Shown piece by piece: positions 8,118 to 16,873 of a stretch of DNA of 64,000 bases. The stretch is taken from positions 1-64,000 of the forward strand of contig CAZHFN010000003.1 of the NCBI GenBank assembly GCA_964531105.1, given 5' to 3'. The position numbers were made by a program, and so were the translations under genes. The notes beneath the pieces are model-generated. The model saw only the letters and a program-made list of their open reading frames with translations. It ran no database searches and was not told the DNA's origin. The DNA is from UBA2256 sp964531105 (GTDB lineage: Bacteria; Spirochaetota; Spirochaetia; Treponematales; Rectinemataceae). The stretch's first letter is position 1. Each line of letters begins with the position of its first letter.

Positions 8118-8636
8118 TTAGATCTTGGTGAAGTCTACGGTGGCTCCGTTTTCACGTTTGCCGAGCTGGATGTTCAGCATGAAGAGGCTGTGGGCTCCGC
8201 TACCCATGAGTTCTATGGTCTGGAGGATTTCGTTGTCGTTGGCTTCCTCCTCCACCTGCTCGTTGATGTACCACTGGAGAAGGTTTTCGGTGGCATAGTC
8301 TTTTTCGGCCCTGGCCAGCTCCACTATTTCCCTGATGCTGGAGGTGATGAACTGCTCGTGTTTGAGCACCTGCTCGAAATACTCCTTAAGGCTACCGTCT
8401 TTGAAGGCAGGCTTTTCGAGCTGCGCGTACTTAACAGCAGCACCCTGCTCCTGCAGGTACTTGGCAAACTTCATGGCGTGGAACATCTCTTCGTGGTACT
8501 GGACGGTAAACCACTTGCCCACGCCGGTATAACCTTTCTCGGTCATGGCCGCGCCCATGGCGAGATACAGGTACGCTGAGTACATTTCACGGTTAATCTG
8601 AAGATTGATTCTGTCGGCCATCTTGCTGGAAATCAT
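8118..8636 (-). CDS. ftnA: Ferritin (non-haem, bacterial FtnA type)
   Basis: A 172-residue four-helix ferritin. Counted from this start, the ferroxidase residues fall exactly where they do in E. coli FtnA: Glu17, Glu50, His53, Glu94, Gln127, with Glu130 as the third iron site. The cage stores iron by oxidising Fe(II). An ideal ribosome site AGGAGG lies 7 nt before the ATG. The gene has its own promoter (8686-8714) and its own terminator, so it is a single-gene unit. No Fur-box-like sequence was recognised with confidence. Confidence 0.96.
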   Translation of the reverse strand: MISSKMADRINLQINREMYSAYLYLAMGAAMTEKGYTGVGKWFTVQYHEEMFHAMKFAKYLQEQGAAVKYAQLEKPAFKDGSLKEYFEQVLKHEQFITSSIREIVELARAEKDYATENLLQWYINEQVEEEANDNEILQTIELMGSGAHSLFMLNIQLGKRENGATVDFTKI

Positions 8637-8685
8637 AAAAATTCCTCCTGAATTTATTCGGTTTTATAGTACCGCTTTATTTACA

Positions 8686-8714
8686 AGTATACTTATTCAG
8701 GCTTCAAGTGGCAA
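8686..8714 (-). promoter_or_regulatory. Ferritin promoter
   Basis: TTGCCA (8714-8709), 17 bp, TATACT (8691-8686) on the minus strand. The leader is about 40 nt and contains the AGGAGG ribosome site. Confidence 0.6.
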
Positions 8715-8715
8715 A

Positions 8716-9633
8716 TCATAGACCCCATATTGCGATAGGAATCCACCCTGCGCGGCTCGCCTTTACATTTGGCTGCAGATCCTGAGTGAGTTTCCATGAA
8801 CCCGGAAGGCCCGTATCCACGGCTGCATCGGCGAAGTGCCTCATGGCGATGCCCATATCAATGTGCTGCATCTTCGCCTCACCTAAAGCGTTGTTATAGA
8901 TTCGGTCTTCATCGAGATAAAGACCTATAGAAGGTACTTCGCTTTTTCCCTTGAGGGAGATAATGAATCGCCACGGCTGCTTGTTCGAGGCTGAAGGCGC
9001 TATACGTACAGCTTCGAGGCAGCGCCTCAAGGGTTCACCATATGGCCCGGGGGTTGGCACCACGGATTGCTGCTTAGCCTGTACTGTAGCCGGATCATCC
9101 TCGCTCTCATCTAGAACTTGTACAAGTTCCTCAAGCGGGCGCCGTGAGCGGGACTTTGCCATGCCTGTGATTATCCTGTCCTGCAGGCTCCGCCTCGTCG
9201 CGGCATGTCCCAGTGCGATCAAAGCCGGCACGATTTCATCATCATTGGCTTTTACAAAGCCGGCTGCTGCACTCCTACTGAAAAGCCCGCCGATCCAGCA
9301 ACTGGATATTCCTAGGGCAGTAGCATCCAGGACCGCGGCTTCCAAAGCCCAGCCGAGATCCATCATCGCCCCCTCACCCCGTTCTACCGCAGGCACAATA
9401 AACGCCGAAACTCCAGACACGAGGCCGTAGGTGCCCATCTTCAAGGGCGCACTGCCAAGCTCCACGCTTGCCAAAGATAGCCGTAACCGTCTACCCGAGA
9501 GCGTCGGCTCAGCTTGCCTCAAGGCGAGCGATGCTTCCAGCGCTCGCGCCTGAACTTCCTCAAGTGGACGGCCGTCAAAACTACGTGTGGATACTCGCGC
9601 CAGCATCGCCTCAAGTCGTGTCATGCCACCCAT
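8716..9633 (-). CDS. Nitroreductase-family flavoprotein
   Basis: A 305-residue protein opening with MLARVSTRSFDGRPL, the usual SRRSF-type FMN-phosphate contact of nitroreductases. Further signs are MDLGWALEAAVLDATALGISSCWIGG (about residues 90-115) and, in the second half, RIAPSASNKQPWRFII. The order of these elements, with an inserted linker, fits the putative TM1586-type nitroreductase group rather than classical NfsB. The natural substrate is unknown; FMN-dependent reduction is inferred. The ribosome site GGAGAGG precedes the ATG. It lies 13 bp after the 924-residue membrane protein and may share its transcript. Confidence 0.8.
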   Translation of the reverse strand: MGGMTRLEAMLARVSTRSFDGRPLEEVQARALEASLALRQAEPTLSGRRLRLSLASVELGSAPLKMGTYGLVSGVSAFIVPAVERGEGAMMDLGWALEAAVLDATALGISSCWIGGLFSRSAAAGFVKANDDEIVPALIALGHAATRRSLQDRIITGMAKSRSRRPLEELVQVLDESEDDPATVQAKQQSVVPTPGPYGEPLRRCLEAVRIAPSASNKQPWRFIISLKGKSEVPSIGLYLDEDRIYNNALGEAKMQHIDMGIAMRHFADAAVDTGLPGSWKLTQDLQPNVKASRAGWIPIAIWGL

Positions 9634-9646
9634 CGCCTCTCCATGT

Positions 9647-12421
9647 TCATTGTGTTTTTTTTAATCCTGGACGGCGAGCTTTCCGCCGCTGGGTCTTCTG
9701 TTTACGAACCTCTTTTTCCGCCAATCGATCTTCCAGCGTGCCTAACCATGAAAGCAATCCGGGAAGGTTATTCTCGGCCAAATCGATGAGGTCGCACGTT
9801 TCTTCATCATGATAACGGGTCAGAATAAAATCAGCCAGCCCTCCAGAGAGTGAAGAGTCATCCAGGGATTCACGGAGAGCGCGTAGGTCCACAGGACGAT
9901 CGGCACCGGCGTCTTTCCCCAAGATAAGCTTCGTAAACCAGGAGTGATCGTAGAGGGTGCGCAGTGAGTTTCCAGTTCTAGGATCTTCTTTGTAAAGATA
10001 GAGCAGATCAAGGAGTGAACTGAAACGCTGTTCAGGCTGGGCTGAAAGGATACCGGGTAGGATTTCCTTGATATTCTTGCGCCGCAGCCTGATTACCGAA
10101 GCGAATTTGCTGCTTCCTTCGATGAAGCCTGCTACTAAGTCCGACCAGATCTTGGCTTGAACAATGCTGGGGATACCCAGAAGGTTGCCTAAAGGTGCCG
10201 AAATCGTGGCGAAAGGCCACGCTATAACGCTCCTGAAAAAATTAGCCCGTATCACTTTTCTTTCGAATCCACGGATAGTGTTATGGGTTGCAAGGTATAG
10301 GCCGTTAGCGAAGGATATGATAAAGAACTTAATGGTATTGAATGCCAACCCCTCAGCAGTCCAAGGCCATAGGGAATCAAAACCCGATTTTACCATTCCC
10401 AGAATAGGCACAGAAAAGCCGGTCCAGAACAGGGACTGCGCAACATTGTCGAAATTAATGCTCCTCAGGCTCCAGTCGCTAAACTTGGATCCTTTATAGG
10501 CTATGAGATCGGCGATGCTGTTGCGTACCCCAGTGATGAGAAGCCACAACAGACCGTACGAAGGCCCGATAAAGCTCGAGGCTACCGTGAACCCAATGAG
10601 CGTATAAACCATTTCCTTGAATATGGGATTACAATAGCGCCATGCCCGCTTGGGGCTAATCAGCTTAGATTTATCGGCTTCGCTGCCACCCTTTTTCTGG
10701 CCTGAAGCGCCATGCCAGGGAGAGGTAGTGGTAATTTTTCCCATGCTCCAGATGCGTTTTTTGCTCGATATAACTATATCGGCCGGGTTAACCGGCTTGC
10801 CTGCGGCCAGAATTAGGGCGGAAAGGTACTCGGGCAAGGGCTTGTGGCGGTTTAGGTAACGCTTTCTGTACCTGCCCGATACCTGTTCATTGCAGATAAA
10901 GCCCATTCCAGGAATTCTGGGATTTCGACCTGTAGCGTCGCTACCGCAGACTGGGAGGCAAGGTGCCTTTCCTACAGCCAGGCGCTCAATATTCAGGCGC
11001 TCAACCCGCTTTGCGAAGGTCAACAGTTCTTCCTCGCTGTTTCTGACCGCATCCTGGGTGTTGTATACTTCTACGCCGGATACCCAGTCCTGGAGCATTT
11101 CAAGGGTATGGCAAGCTTTGTCCACTCCATGCTCGAGGGGAGCTATGAGTTTGACCCGACACCCTGAATTCTGAATTTCCCGGGCTAGCCCGTAAGCATC
11201 GTTGAACACCGTTCGGTAGTCGCCTGCGCCTTCGCCTGAAAAATAAAGTTCCAAAAGGCTTTCAGGGCTTGTGTCCCTAACCAGGGCCTTAAGCTCATCG
11301 CAACGGCACCCAATTCCTCTTAAGTCGAGTCGGGCACGCAAGAGCCGGTTTTTAAGCACTGGCATCAAGCGTGCATAGAGGTACTCAGAAAGATGAACCC
11401 TGTTGACGCTTGCGTTAGGGAAGTGGGATACAAAGTCCTCAAAGGACAGCCTCTCAAGCCGATAGGCTCCAATTTCAGGCCAGCCTTCATTTATCCCAGC
11501 CAGATGCTTGCTGTTGAATTCTTCCAGGAGGAAGCGGGTCGACTCGGTACGGAGCGATCGGTTACGTTCCAAGCCGGAGAAGAAGCAACCGAGAGAATCC
11601 TTGAAGGAGGAAAAAAACCGCGCCACTTCCTCGGGCTTCTGCATAGGCGGGAGTTCGGCCATGAAATGGTATTTGAGCCCTTCCACCATAGCGGCATATT
11701 CGAGGGCGAGACCTACCCTTAACCCCAGAATGTTCCCCGCCTCCAGTGCTTCTTCCATCTTGTCCATGTCGGCTGCTGAGCCATACACGATAGTGATAGC
11801 CGATATGCCCTTGATAAAGGCGTCGATCACCAACTGGGTGACGTTCTTCCTGCCAAAGGTAGCCATGTCGTGCACATGCCAGTCCCAACCGTAGGAAAAA
11901 TCCGCGAGCCGTGTCCCCTTCTCCGGCAATTCGACGATGTTCAGTTCGTCGCAGAGCGAGCTTATTACTAGGCGTTGTCCTGCGGTCGAACGGGTAAAAT
12001 CTGACAGGAGTTCCAGCTGCCGCCGTTTGCTGTAACGGTTTTTAACTGTTTCTTTCATGAGGGCCATCTGCACCCTCGCCGTATTGAGCGGCATGGCAAG
12101 GCTCTTGGGATTGAGGGCAACCCCCGCCATCACCGCAAGGGCATCCAGCCGGGATCGGGAAAAATGCGAATCAAGGTCGCGCACTACCCGCAGGTAGGAT
12201 TCCGCGATGGACATTCTCCGCTTCTTAAACCAACGGTTTACCCCAAGCGGATGGGAGAGGGGAATAGACCCGGCTGAAACTAAGGAATCGGGAGCGTCGA
12301 TCCGAGCGTTCAGCTCACGGCGCATTTTTCTTAAGGGAGCGGAAAAACTCAAAGCATTGATAATACCTTTATATGCTTTTTCAAATAGTTTTCTTCCCAT
12401 TGTAGTTTCAGTCTTTCTCAC
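9647..12421 (-). CDS. Large protein of unknown function: PHP-like metal-binding N-terminal half and multi-pass membrane C-terminal half
   Basis: 924 residues from a GTG start (an ATG seven codons later is the alternative). I do not recognise a named family. Residues about 175-260 read DWHVHDMATFGRK, then IDAFIKGISAITIVYGSA, then LEAGNILGLRVGLALEY. About residue 460-510 reads GVEVYNTQDAVRNSEEE then CGSDATGRNPRIPGMGF. This spacing of an HxH pair, an EAG...LG segment and a late GSDA/GSDH-like motif recalls PHP-type phosphoesterases. From about 600 to 760 there are several hydrophobic segments (VYTLIGFTVASSFIG, LLWLLITGVRNSIADLIAY, FFIISFANGLYLATH). A basic, charged tail ends the protein. It lies 11 bp after tctA. 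PHP similarity is my inference from motifs. Confidence 0.6.
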   Translation of the reverse strand: MRKTETTMGRKLFEKAYKGIINALSFSAPLRKMRRELNARIDAPDSLVSAGSIPLSHPLGVNRWFKKRRMSIAESYLRVVRDLDSHFSRSRLDALAVMAGVALNPKSLAMPLNTARVQMALMKETVKNRYSKRRQLELLSDFTRSTAGQRLVISSLCDELNIVELPEKGTRLADFSYGWDWHVHDMATFGRKNVTQLVIDAFIKGISAITIVYGSAADMDKMEEALEAGNILGLRVGLALEYAAMVEGLKYHFMAELPPMQKPEEVARFFSSFKDSLGCFFSGLERNRSLRTESTRFLLEEFNSKHLAGINEGWPEIGAYRLERLSFEDFVSHFPNASVNRVHLSEYLYARLMPVLKNRLLRARLDLRGIGCRCDELKALVRDTSPESLLELYFSGEGAGDYRTVFNDAYGLAREIQNSGCRVKLIAPLEHGVDKACHTLEMLQDWVSGVEVYNTQDAVRNSEEELLTFAKRVERLNIERLAVGKAPCLPVCGSDATGRNPRIPGMGFICNEQVSGRYRKRYLNRHKPLPEYLSALILAAGKPVNPADIVISSKKRIWSMGKITTTSPWHGASGQKKGGSEADKSKLISPKRAWRYCNPIFKEMVYTLIGFTVASSFIGPSYGLLWLLITGVRNSIADLIAYKGSKFSDWSLRSINFDNVAQSLFWTGFSVPILGMVKSGFDSLWPWTAEGLAFNTIKFFIISFANGLYLATHNTIRGFERKVIRANFFRSVIAWPFATISAPLGNLLGIPSIVQAKIWSDLVAGFIEGSSKFASVIRLRRKNIKEILPGILSAQPEQRFSSLLDLLYLYKEDPRTGNSLRTLYDHSWFTKLILGKDAGADRPVDLRALRESLDDSSLSGGLADFILTRYHDEETCDLIDLAENNLPGLLSWLGTLEDRLAEKEVRKQKTQRRKARRPGLKKTQ

Positions 12422-12432
12422 TACCTCGATAT

Positions 12433-13188
12433 TTAGGTAGTGCCCTTCGATATAGCCTTCTTTTTGTTCCGNNNNNNNNNNNNNNNNNNNNNNNNNNNNN
12501 NNNNNNNNNNNNNNNNNNNNNNNNNNNNNNNNNNNNNNNNNNNNNNNNNNNNNNNNNNNNNNNNNNNNNNNAAATCGAATCCGTCGAAAAGATTTATATT
12601 GCCGAAGGTAAAGCGCTTGACTCCTGATATGGGATCCAGGCCGATAGTATTGATAAGGAGGCCGAGCATGGCCGCAGCAAAGGCCTTTGCCCAGTTCTTT
12701 CCTCCCAGAGAAGCCACGGTTGTAAGCCCGAAGAGGGCTAGGCCAAAATACTCCGCAGGATGCATCCTGACGGCTACCTTAGCCAAAGGTCTTGAAAAGA
12801 GGATTAATATGATGATGCCCACGAAACCGCCTACCACGGAAGCGACGAGAGAGATGCCTAGGCCCCAGCCGGCCTTACCCTGCTGGGCGAGGGGGTAGCC
12901 GTCGAAGGCTGTAGCGACCGCAGAGGGTGTGCCTGGGGTATTGATGGTCACTGCAGTGATCGACCCTCCATAATTGGAGGCCAGGTAAGTTGCTGTCAGC
13001 ATGACCAAGGCAATGAGGGGATCCATTTTAAAGGTAAACGGGAGCAGCAGCGCTACTCCCATAGAGGGAGAGAGACCGGGCATAGCGCCCACCCAGATGC
13101 CGAATATGATACCGGCAGTGATGGCGACGATCTGCGCCACCCCCAGCATGCTCGCAAATCCTTCGGCAAGTTGCGTCAACAATTCCAT
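12433..13188 (-). CDS. tctA: Tripartite tricarboxylate transporter large membrane subunit TctA, interrupted by an assembly gap
   Basis: The visible N-terminal 200 residues are typical TctA: GIIFGIWVGAMPGLSPSMG, then NYGGSITAVTINTPGTPSA (the two signature glycine/proline motifs), then hydrophobic segments. After the gap only a short basic tail ending KAISKGTT remains. TctA proteins are about 500 residues, so roughly 280 residues are hidden and the true gap is probably several hundred bp longer than the 100 Ns shown. It forms the channel of a secondary carboxylate importer with TctB and the periplasmic TctC. It is downstream of tctB by 33 bp. Confidence 0.88.
   Translation of the reverse strand: MELLTQLAEGFASMLGVAQIVAITAGIIFGIWVGAMPGLSPSMGVALLLPFTFKMDPLIALVMLTATYLASNYGGSITAVTINTPGTPSAVATAFDGYPLAQQGKAGWGLGISLVASVVGGFVGIIILILFSRPLAKVAVRMHPAEYFGLALFGLTTVASLGGKNWAKAFAAAMLGLLINTIGLDPISGVKRFTFGNINLFDGFDXXXXXXXXXXXXXXXXXXXXXXXXXXXXXXXXXXRNKKKAISKGTT
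12472..12571. other. Assembly gap (100 N) inside tctA
   Basis: Exactly 100 Ns, a placeholder. The missing part of TctA implies a real gap near 0.8-0.9 kb. Confidence 0.99.
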
Positions 13189-13221
13189 TTAGAACGCTCC
13201 TTCACTCATATATACACAGGT

Positions 13222-13797
13222 TCAGCCAATGATGGTTTCGAGGATTTTCCCCATAGGGAGGGGCACAAATAACAGCTTGTAGAACAGGAGATAAGAAAAG
13301 GCGAGCCAGCCTACCGATACGCAGAGAATGACAAACCATTTCCTGTATGAAAGTACCAACATACCTGCAACAAGAAATATGACACTGCCAATGAAAAACC
13401 CCAGCCAGGGCATTATTAGCAGATAGGCAAGACAGATGAGGATGTACCGGATTGGGGGTAGTAGGCTACCACCAGAAGGATCAGGACTCTCGGTTCCGCG
13501 TAAAATGACAGCCAGAAGATAAACAGCGCAAGCTAGTATGCCTGCAATCCAAAGGCGCGGTACCACATCGGCGGATACACTTCCAGATTTTCTGAAAGCG
13601 AAGGTCATTACGAAAAAAGCCAAGGACACAGACACGAGTGTTGCAAGCACAACAAACTGGCCCCGGTATTGCTTCTTGACTACCACGCGGGACAGGATGA
13701 TAAAGACAAGGATAAAAACTGCCATCGTGGCCAGAAGAACAAGAAACCCAGCCTTGGTGTTCAAGAAGATGGCGGTTTGCCGCAATAGTGTACTCAT
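13222..13797 (-). CDS. tctB: Tripartite tricarboxylate transporter small membrane subunit TctB
   Basis: A 191-residue protein with several predicted membrane segments (LVLLATMAVFILVFIIL, GQFVVLATLVSVSLAFFVMTF, ILICLAYLLIMPWLGFFIGSVIFL). TctB members are poorly conserved in sequence, so the call rests on size, topology and its place between tctC and tctA. It is separated from tctC by 89 bp that contain a strong hairpin. An AAGGAG-like ribosome site lies before the ATG. Confidence 0.85.
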   Translation of the reverse strand: MSTLLRQTAIFLNTKAGFLVLLATMAVFILVFIILSRVVVKKQYRGQFVVLATLVSVSLAFFVMTFAFRKSGSVSADVVPRLWIAGILACAVYLLAVILRGTESPDPSGGSLLPPIRYILICLAYLLIMPWLGFFIGSVIFLVAGMLVLSYRKWFVILCVSVGWLAFSYLLFYKLLFVPLPMGKILETIIG

Positions 13798-13825
13798 CGG
13801 GATATATACTCCTTCTATTGAAGAT

Positions 13826-13866
13826 GCGGGGCCGCGGGGCGGACACTGTCCGCTCCGCGGCCCCGC
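13826..13866 (-). promoter_or_regulatory. Intercistronic hairpin between tctC and tctB
   Basis: A nearly perfect palindrome of 41 bases: arms 13826-13845 and 13847-13866, one G-T wobble, very GC-rich. It lacks a U-run, so it is not a standard terminator. It may protect the 3' end of tctC mRNA or reduce read-through into tctB-tctA. Equivalent hairpins follow two other binding-protein genes in this window. Confidence 0.8.
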
Positions 13867-13886
13867 CAGGTTGCATATATCGAACC

Positions 13887-14822
13887 TCAGGGTTTGAGAT
13901 ACTGCTTCATTTCCACCATGTCGTTCTTGATCATCTGGTTAAACTTGTCGGACCTATAGTGCACGATCTGCATGCCATCCTTTTCAAAGAAGGCCTGCCA
14001 TTCGGCATCGGCGGTGATTTTAGCGAACAAGTCGTCATACCATTTGACCAGGTCAGCGGGCGTACCCTTCTTCACCGCAAAGCCTCTCCAAATGGATTCG
14101 AATTCCATGCCCTGAATACCTGCTTCCTTGAATGTGGGAACATCGGGGAACTGCTTTAGACGATTTTCCCCGGCGATGGCGGCAAGGGCAAGGTCGGGTT
14201 TGCCAGCGATGTCTGCCGGATTCCCTACATACACCTGACCCTGTCCACCGATGATGGCCGCCATAGCCTGGGCACCGCTCTCGAAGGGTACATAGCGCCC
14301 TGTTATACCTGCCTTCTCCCAGAACTTATAGGTGACATATTCATCGATTCCTGGGGGGGCAATCCAGATCTGATTGCCTTTTCTGGCCTTGCCATCGGCG
14401 ATGATTTCCTGGAGGCTGCCGGGCTTGGCCCCTTTCTTAACGATAAGGGCTTCCGCATCAGACACCAGGAGAGCCATCCAGTCGAGGGTAAAGGGATCCA
14501 TGTCTGACCCAGTACTCACCAGGTTGGCGATGTTGGACCTTGTGACCGCAAAGAGAGTGTAGCCATCGGCAGGCTGGGAAAGCACATACTCCCACGCCAC
14601 AAGGCCACCGGCGCCAGCCTTATTTTCAACCACAATTGTGGCGTTGGTATACTTGGCCGCGATCTGCACCATCTTCCGTGCGGTGATGTCAATGAGTCCG
14701 CCGGGAGCTGTATAGACGATGAGCCGAATGGGCTTGGCCGGGAAGGGTTTCGGTTGCGCCGATACGGATGCAACTGCAACGATGGAAATAACAAGAACCA
14801 GTGCAAAAATGATACGTTTCAC
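13887..14822 (-). CDS. tctC: Periplasmic carboxylate-binding protein TctC (Bug family)
   Basis: A 311-residue protein with a signal peptide (KRIIFALVLVISIVAVASVS, cut before AQP). The mature start FPAKPIRLIVYTAPGGLID is the hallmark of TctC/Bug receptors, which usually read P-GG-D at this point; KAGAGGLVAWEYV is the second ligand loop. It delivers a carboxylate to TctA/TctB; the actual ligand cannot be read from sequence. The start codon is GTG, with AAGGAGG 5 nt upstream. It lies 53 bp after the 14876-15517 gene and heads the transporter genes. Confidence 0.93.
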   Translation of the reverse strand: MKRIIFALVLVISIVAVASVSAQPKPFPAKPIRLIVYTAPGGLIDITARKMVQIAAKYTNATIVVENKAGAGGLVAWEYVLSQPADGYTLFAVTRSNIANLVSTGSDMDPFTLDWMALLVSDAEALIVKKGAKPGSLQEIIADGKARKGNQIWIAPPGIDEYVTYKFWEKAGITGRYVPFESGAQAMAAIIGGQGQVYVGNPADIAGKPDLALAAIAGENRLKQFPDVPTFKEAGIQGMEFESIWRGFAVKKGTPADLVKWYDDLFAKITADAEWQAFFEKDGMQIVHYRSDKFNQMIKNDMVEMKQYLKP

Positions 14823-14875
14823 AGATTCCTCCTTGGTAATTTTCTTTATTCTATGTACTAAGTAATCGACGGCGG

Positions 14876-15517
14876 TTAAGCTTCAAGCCCTACGATACGC
14901 TTGGCTGCACGCAGGTAATTAGTATTGGGCATACCGTTCAGGCCGAGGCTTTCTACAACGACTCGCATTCCTTCATAATTCTCGCTTTCTACACAAGCGG
15001 ATTCAACCAACGCACCATTGAACCATACTTGAGCGTACTCGCAAATGATCCCTTCAATAGTAAAGCCAAAGCGCAACTTCTCCACCGATACCGGGGTGAG
15101 ATCGGTCGACTTGCGAGCCATTTCGATGAACTCGTCGATAGTGTAGGTATCCTTGTCGAGCTTCATGCTTACCTTAAGGTGTGAGAGGATTGTCGTAAGA
15201 TCTTCTTTTTTAACGGGGAACTGGAATTTACCCCTTGGCTGGAAAATCTCATAGCCTTCAGGTGTCTCGCCGACCTTGGTCTTGATGTCGAGCAGTCCGT
15301 CCCGCACCTTCACATTGGCTTCGTTCGTATGAACCGAAAGGAAGTAGGTCTCTTTGGGCATCCGGCGCTTCTGGAAAAGTACGGTCTTACCGTTCCATAA
15401 GCGTTCGGTGACTGTTTCGATCACTCCCTGGCCAAACACACGGAATTCAGCGCGCGGTACTATTTTCGCGGCCTCTTCCGCACTCGTGGCCGTATTCTTC
15501 GAAAATACATCTGCCAT
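14876..15517 (-). CDS. Uncharacterised protein, possibly CYTH-like
   Basis: 213 residues, no signal peptide or membrane segment. Alternating charged beta-strands such as RAEFRVFGQG, LFQKRRMPKETYFLSV, ANVKVRDGLLDIKTKV and, near the end, FGFTIEGIICEYAQVWFNG recall the charged beta-tunnel of CYTH/triphosphate-tunnel proteins, but a clear ExExK motif is not seen at the N-terminus. The assignment is therefore tentative. The start is the ATG at 15517: AGGAGG lies 8 nt upstream, whereas the GTG at 15526 touches the ribosome site. It diverges from a PPX1-like phosphoesterase, which fits a phosphate-polymer theme, and precedes tctC. Confidence 0.55.
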   Translation of the reverse strand: MADVFSKNTATSAEEAAKIVPRAEFRVFGQGVIETVTERLWNGKTVLFQKRRMPKETYFLSVHTNEANVKVRDGLLDIKTKVGETPEGYEIFQPRGKFQFPVKKEDLTTILSHLKVSMKLDKDTYTIDEFIEMARKSTDLTPVSVEKLRFGFTIEGIICEYAQVWFNGALVESACVESENYEGMRVVVESLGLNGMPNTNYLRAAKRIVGLEA

Positions 15518-15726
15518 CTTAATCACCTCCTGACAATACTGCGCCCCCAGTATGGAGAACGCGCTACCCTATTAAACTACCGTTCTGTTAAATCAACTAA
15601 TAAATTGATTTTATTTATTCCATAAAAATGATTTATCAATGGCAGATCGAGCTAAGCTTGACGCTGCGGCTAAAGGGAACTGAAAATCTATTCAGTATAC
15701 TATGACGAAAGGTAAGGAGGCATTTT

Positions 15727-16833
15727 ATGTCTAATTCTGCAAAGGCTAACATTTTAGTACAGTTTCTAGGTAATGCACGCACAGCCCTCAGCAAGGCTGC
15801 CAGGATCTGTGTGGTTACCGGCAACGAGGCAGCAGACCTCGATTCCATGGCATCGGCCCTCGTGTACGCCTGGTTGCGTTCTTGTGAGAACGGCAGCAGC
15901 GCCTTCGTTCCCCTCATCCCGATCCCCAGGGAAGACTTCCGCCTGAGAACGGAAGCGGTCTATCTTTTCAAGGAAGCAGGTATTTCCGAAAATGACCTTT
16001 TATTCCTGGAGGATGTAGACCTGGCCGCCCTCAAGGCGCGCTCAGCCCTGGAACTGGTTCTCATCGACCACAATAAGCCCTCGAAGGCGATGGCCGTCTA
16101 TGCGGACTGTGTAAAAGGCATCATTGACCACCATCAGGACGAAGGCCTTTTCCCTGAAGTATCTCCCCGGTTTATCGAACCTGTAGGTTCCTGTATGACA
16201 TTAGTCGCAGGGCTCGCTTTGACCGGCGCCACAGAGGCGATCGATCGCTCCTGTGCAGTGCTCATGGCAGGCACGGTGCTTCTGGATACTGTAAATCTAG
16301 ATCCTCAGGCCGGCCGCGTGACACCCAAGGACGCGGCATTGGTAACAGCAGTCCTCAGACGCACAAGAATGGAGCAGAAAGCCCTTTTCGATAAACTGCA
16401 GTCTGAGAAATTCAATGTAGCCGACCTCTCGACCGCTGATCTATTGCGCAAGGACTACAAAGAATATATCGCGGGCAGCCTTCGCTACGGGATGAGTTCG
16501 GTGCTCCTATCAATCGAAGATTGGAAGAAAAAAGATAAGGGTCTTGCCAAGGCCCTGGCCGCCTACGCCCAGAGCAGGAATTTGCATGTCCTCATTGTTA
16601 TGAATGCGTATACGGAGCCAAAATTCGCCCGCGAACTGGTTGTCTACAGCGCAGATGTCACGCTCTTCTCAAAACTTTCAGTATGGCTTGCCGCATCGGA
16701 TCTCGGTCTTGCCGTAGTACCCGGCCCCGCCGATGCCCCGGCTTCGTCCTATGGATGGTATTCGCAGGCTAACGAATCCTATTCACGAAAAAAGCTACAA
16801 CCGCCCCTCCAGGAAGCTCTCGCAGGTTTCTGA
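15727..16833 (+). CDS. DHH/DHHA2 phosphoesterase, exopolyphosphatase PPX1/Prune-like
   Basis: 368 residues. Motif order fits the DHH superfamily of Mn/Mg phosphoesterases: GNEAADLDSMASALVYAW (motif I), VLIDHNKPSKAM (motif II), GIIDHHQDEG (the DHH motif), then VLLDTVNLDP, where PPX1 and type-II pyrophosphatases carry another metal aspartate. A C-terminal DHHA2 domain follows (KKLQ end). N-terminal GNEAADLDS is closer to yeast PPX1 and Prune than to RecJ or NrnA. The likely substrate is inorganic polyphosphate or a short polyphosphate. Ribosome site AAGGAGG lies 6 nt before the ATG, and TATACT (15696-15701) is a possible -10. Confidence 0.85.
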   Translation: MSNSAKANILVQFLGNARTALSKAARICVVTGNEAADLDSMASALVYAWLRSCENGSSAFVPLIPIPREDFRLRTEAVYLFKEAGISENDLLFLEDVDLAALKARSALELVLIDHNKPSKAMAVYADCVKGIIDHHQDEGLFPEVSPRFIEPVGSCMTLVAGLALTGATEAIDRSCAVLMAGTVLLDTVNLDPQAGRVTPKDAALVTAVLRRTRMEQKALFDKLQSEKFNVADLSTADLLRKDYKEYIAGSLRYGMSSVLLSIEDWKKKDKGLAKALAAYAQSRNLHVLIVMNAYTEPKFARELVVYSADVTLFSKLSVWLAASDLGLAVVPGPADAPASSYGWYSQANESYSRKKLQPPLQEALAGF

Positions 16834-16848
16834 GCATATCTGTGGCAT

Positions 16849-16871
16849 GCGGCGCCTTAAAAAGGCGCCGC
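16849..16871. terminator. Hairpin between the DHH gene and lysR
   Basis: GCGGCGCCTT (16849-16858) pairs perfectly with AAGGCGCCGC (16862-16871) around AAA. It lies between two converging stop codons (16833 and 16874). No clear U-run follows on either strand, so termination efficiency is uncertain; the position fits a bidirectional terminator. Confidence 0.65.
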
Positions 16872-16873
16872 GC

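Noticed and set aside
16849..16871. Perfect hairpin as a standard Rho-independent terminator
   Set aside because: Kept only as a likely terminator by position: neither strand has a U-run after the stem.
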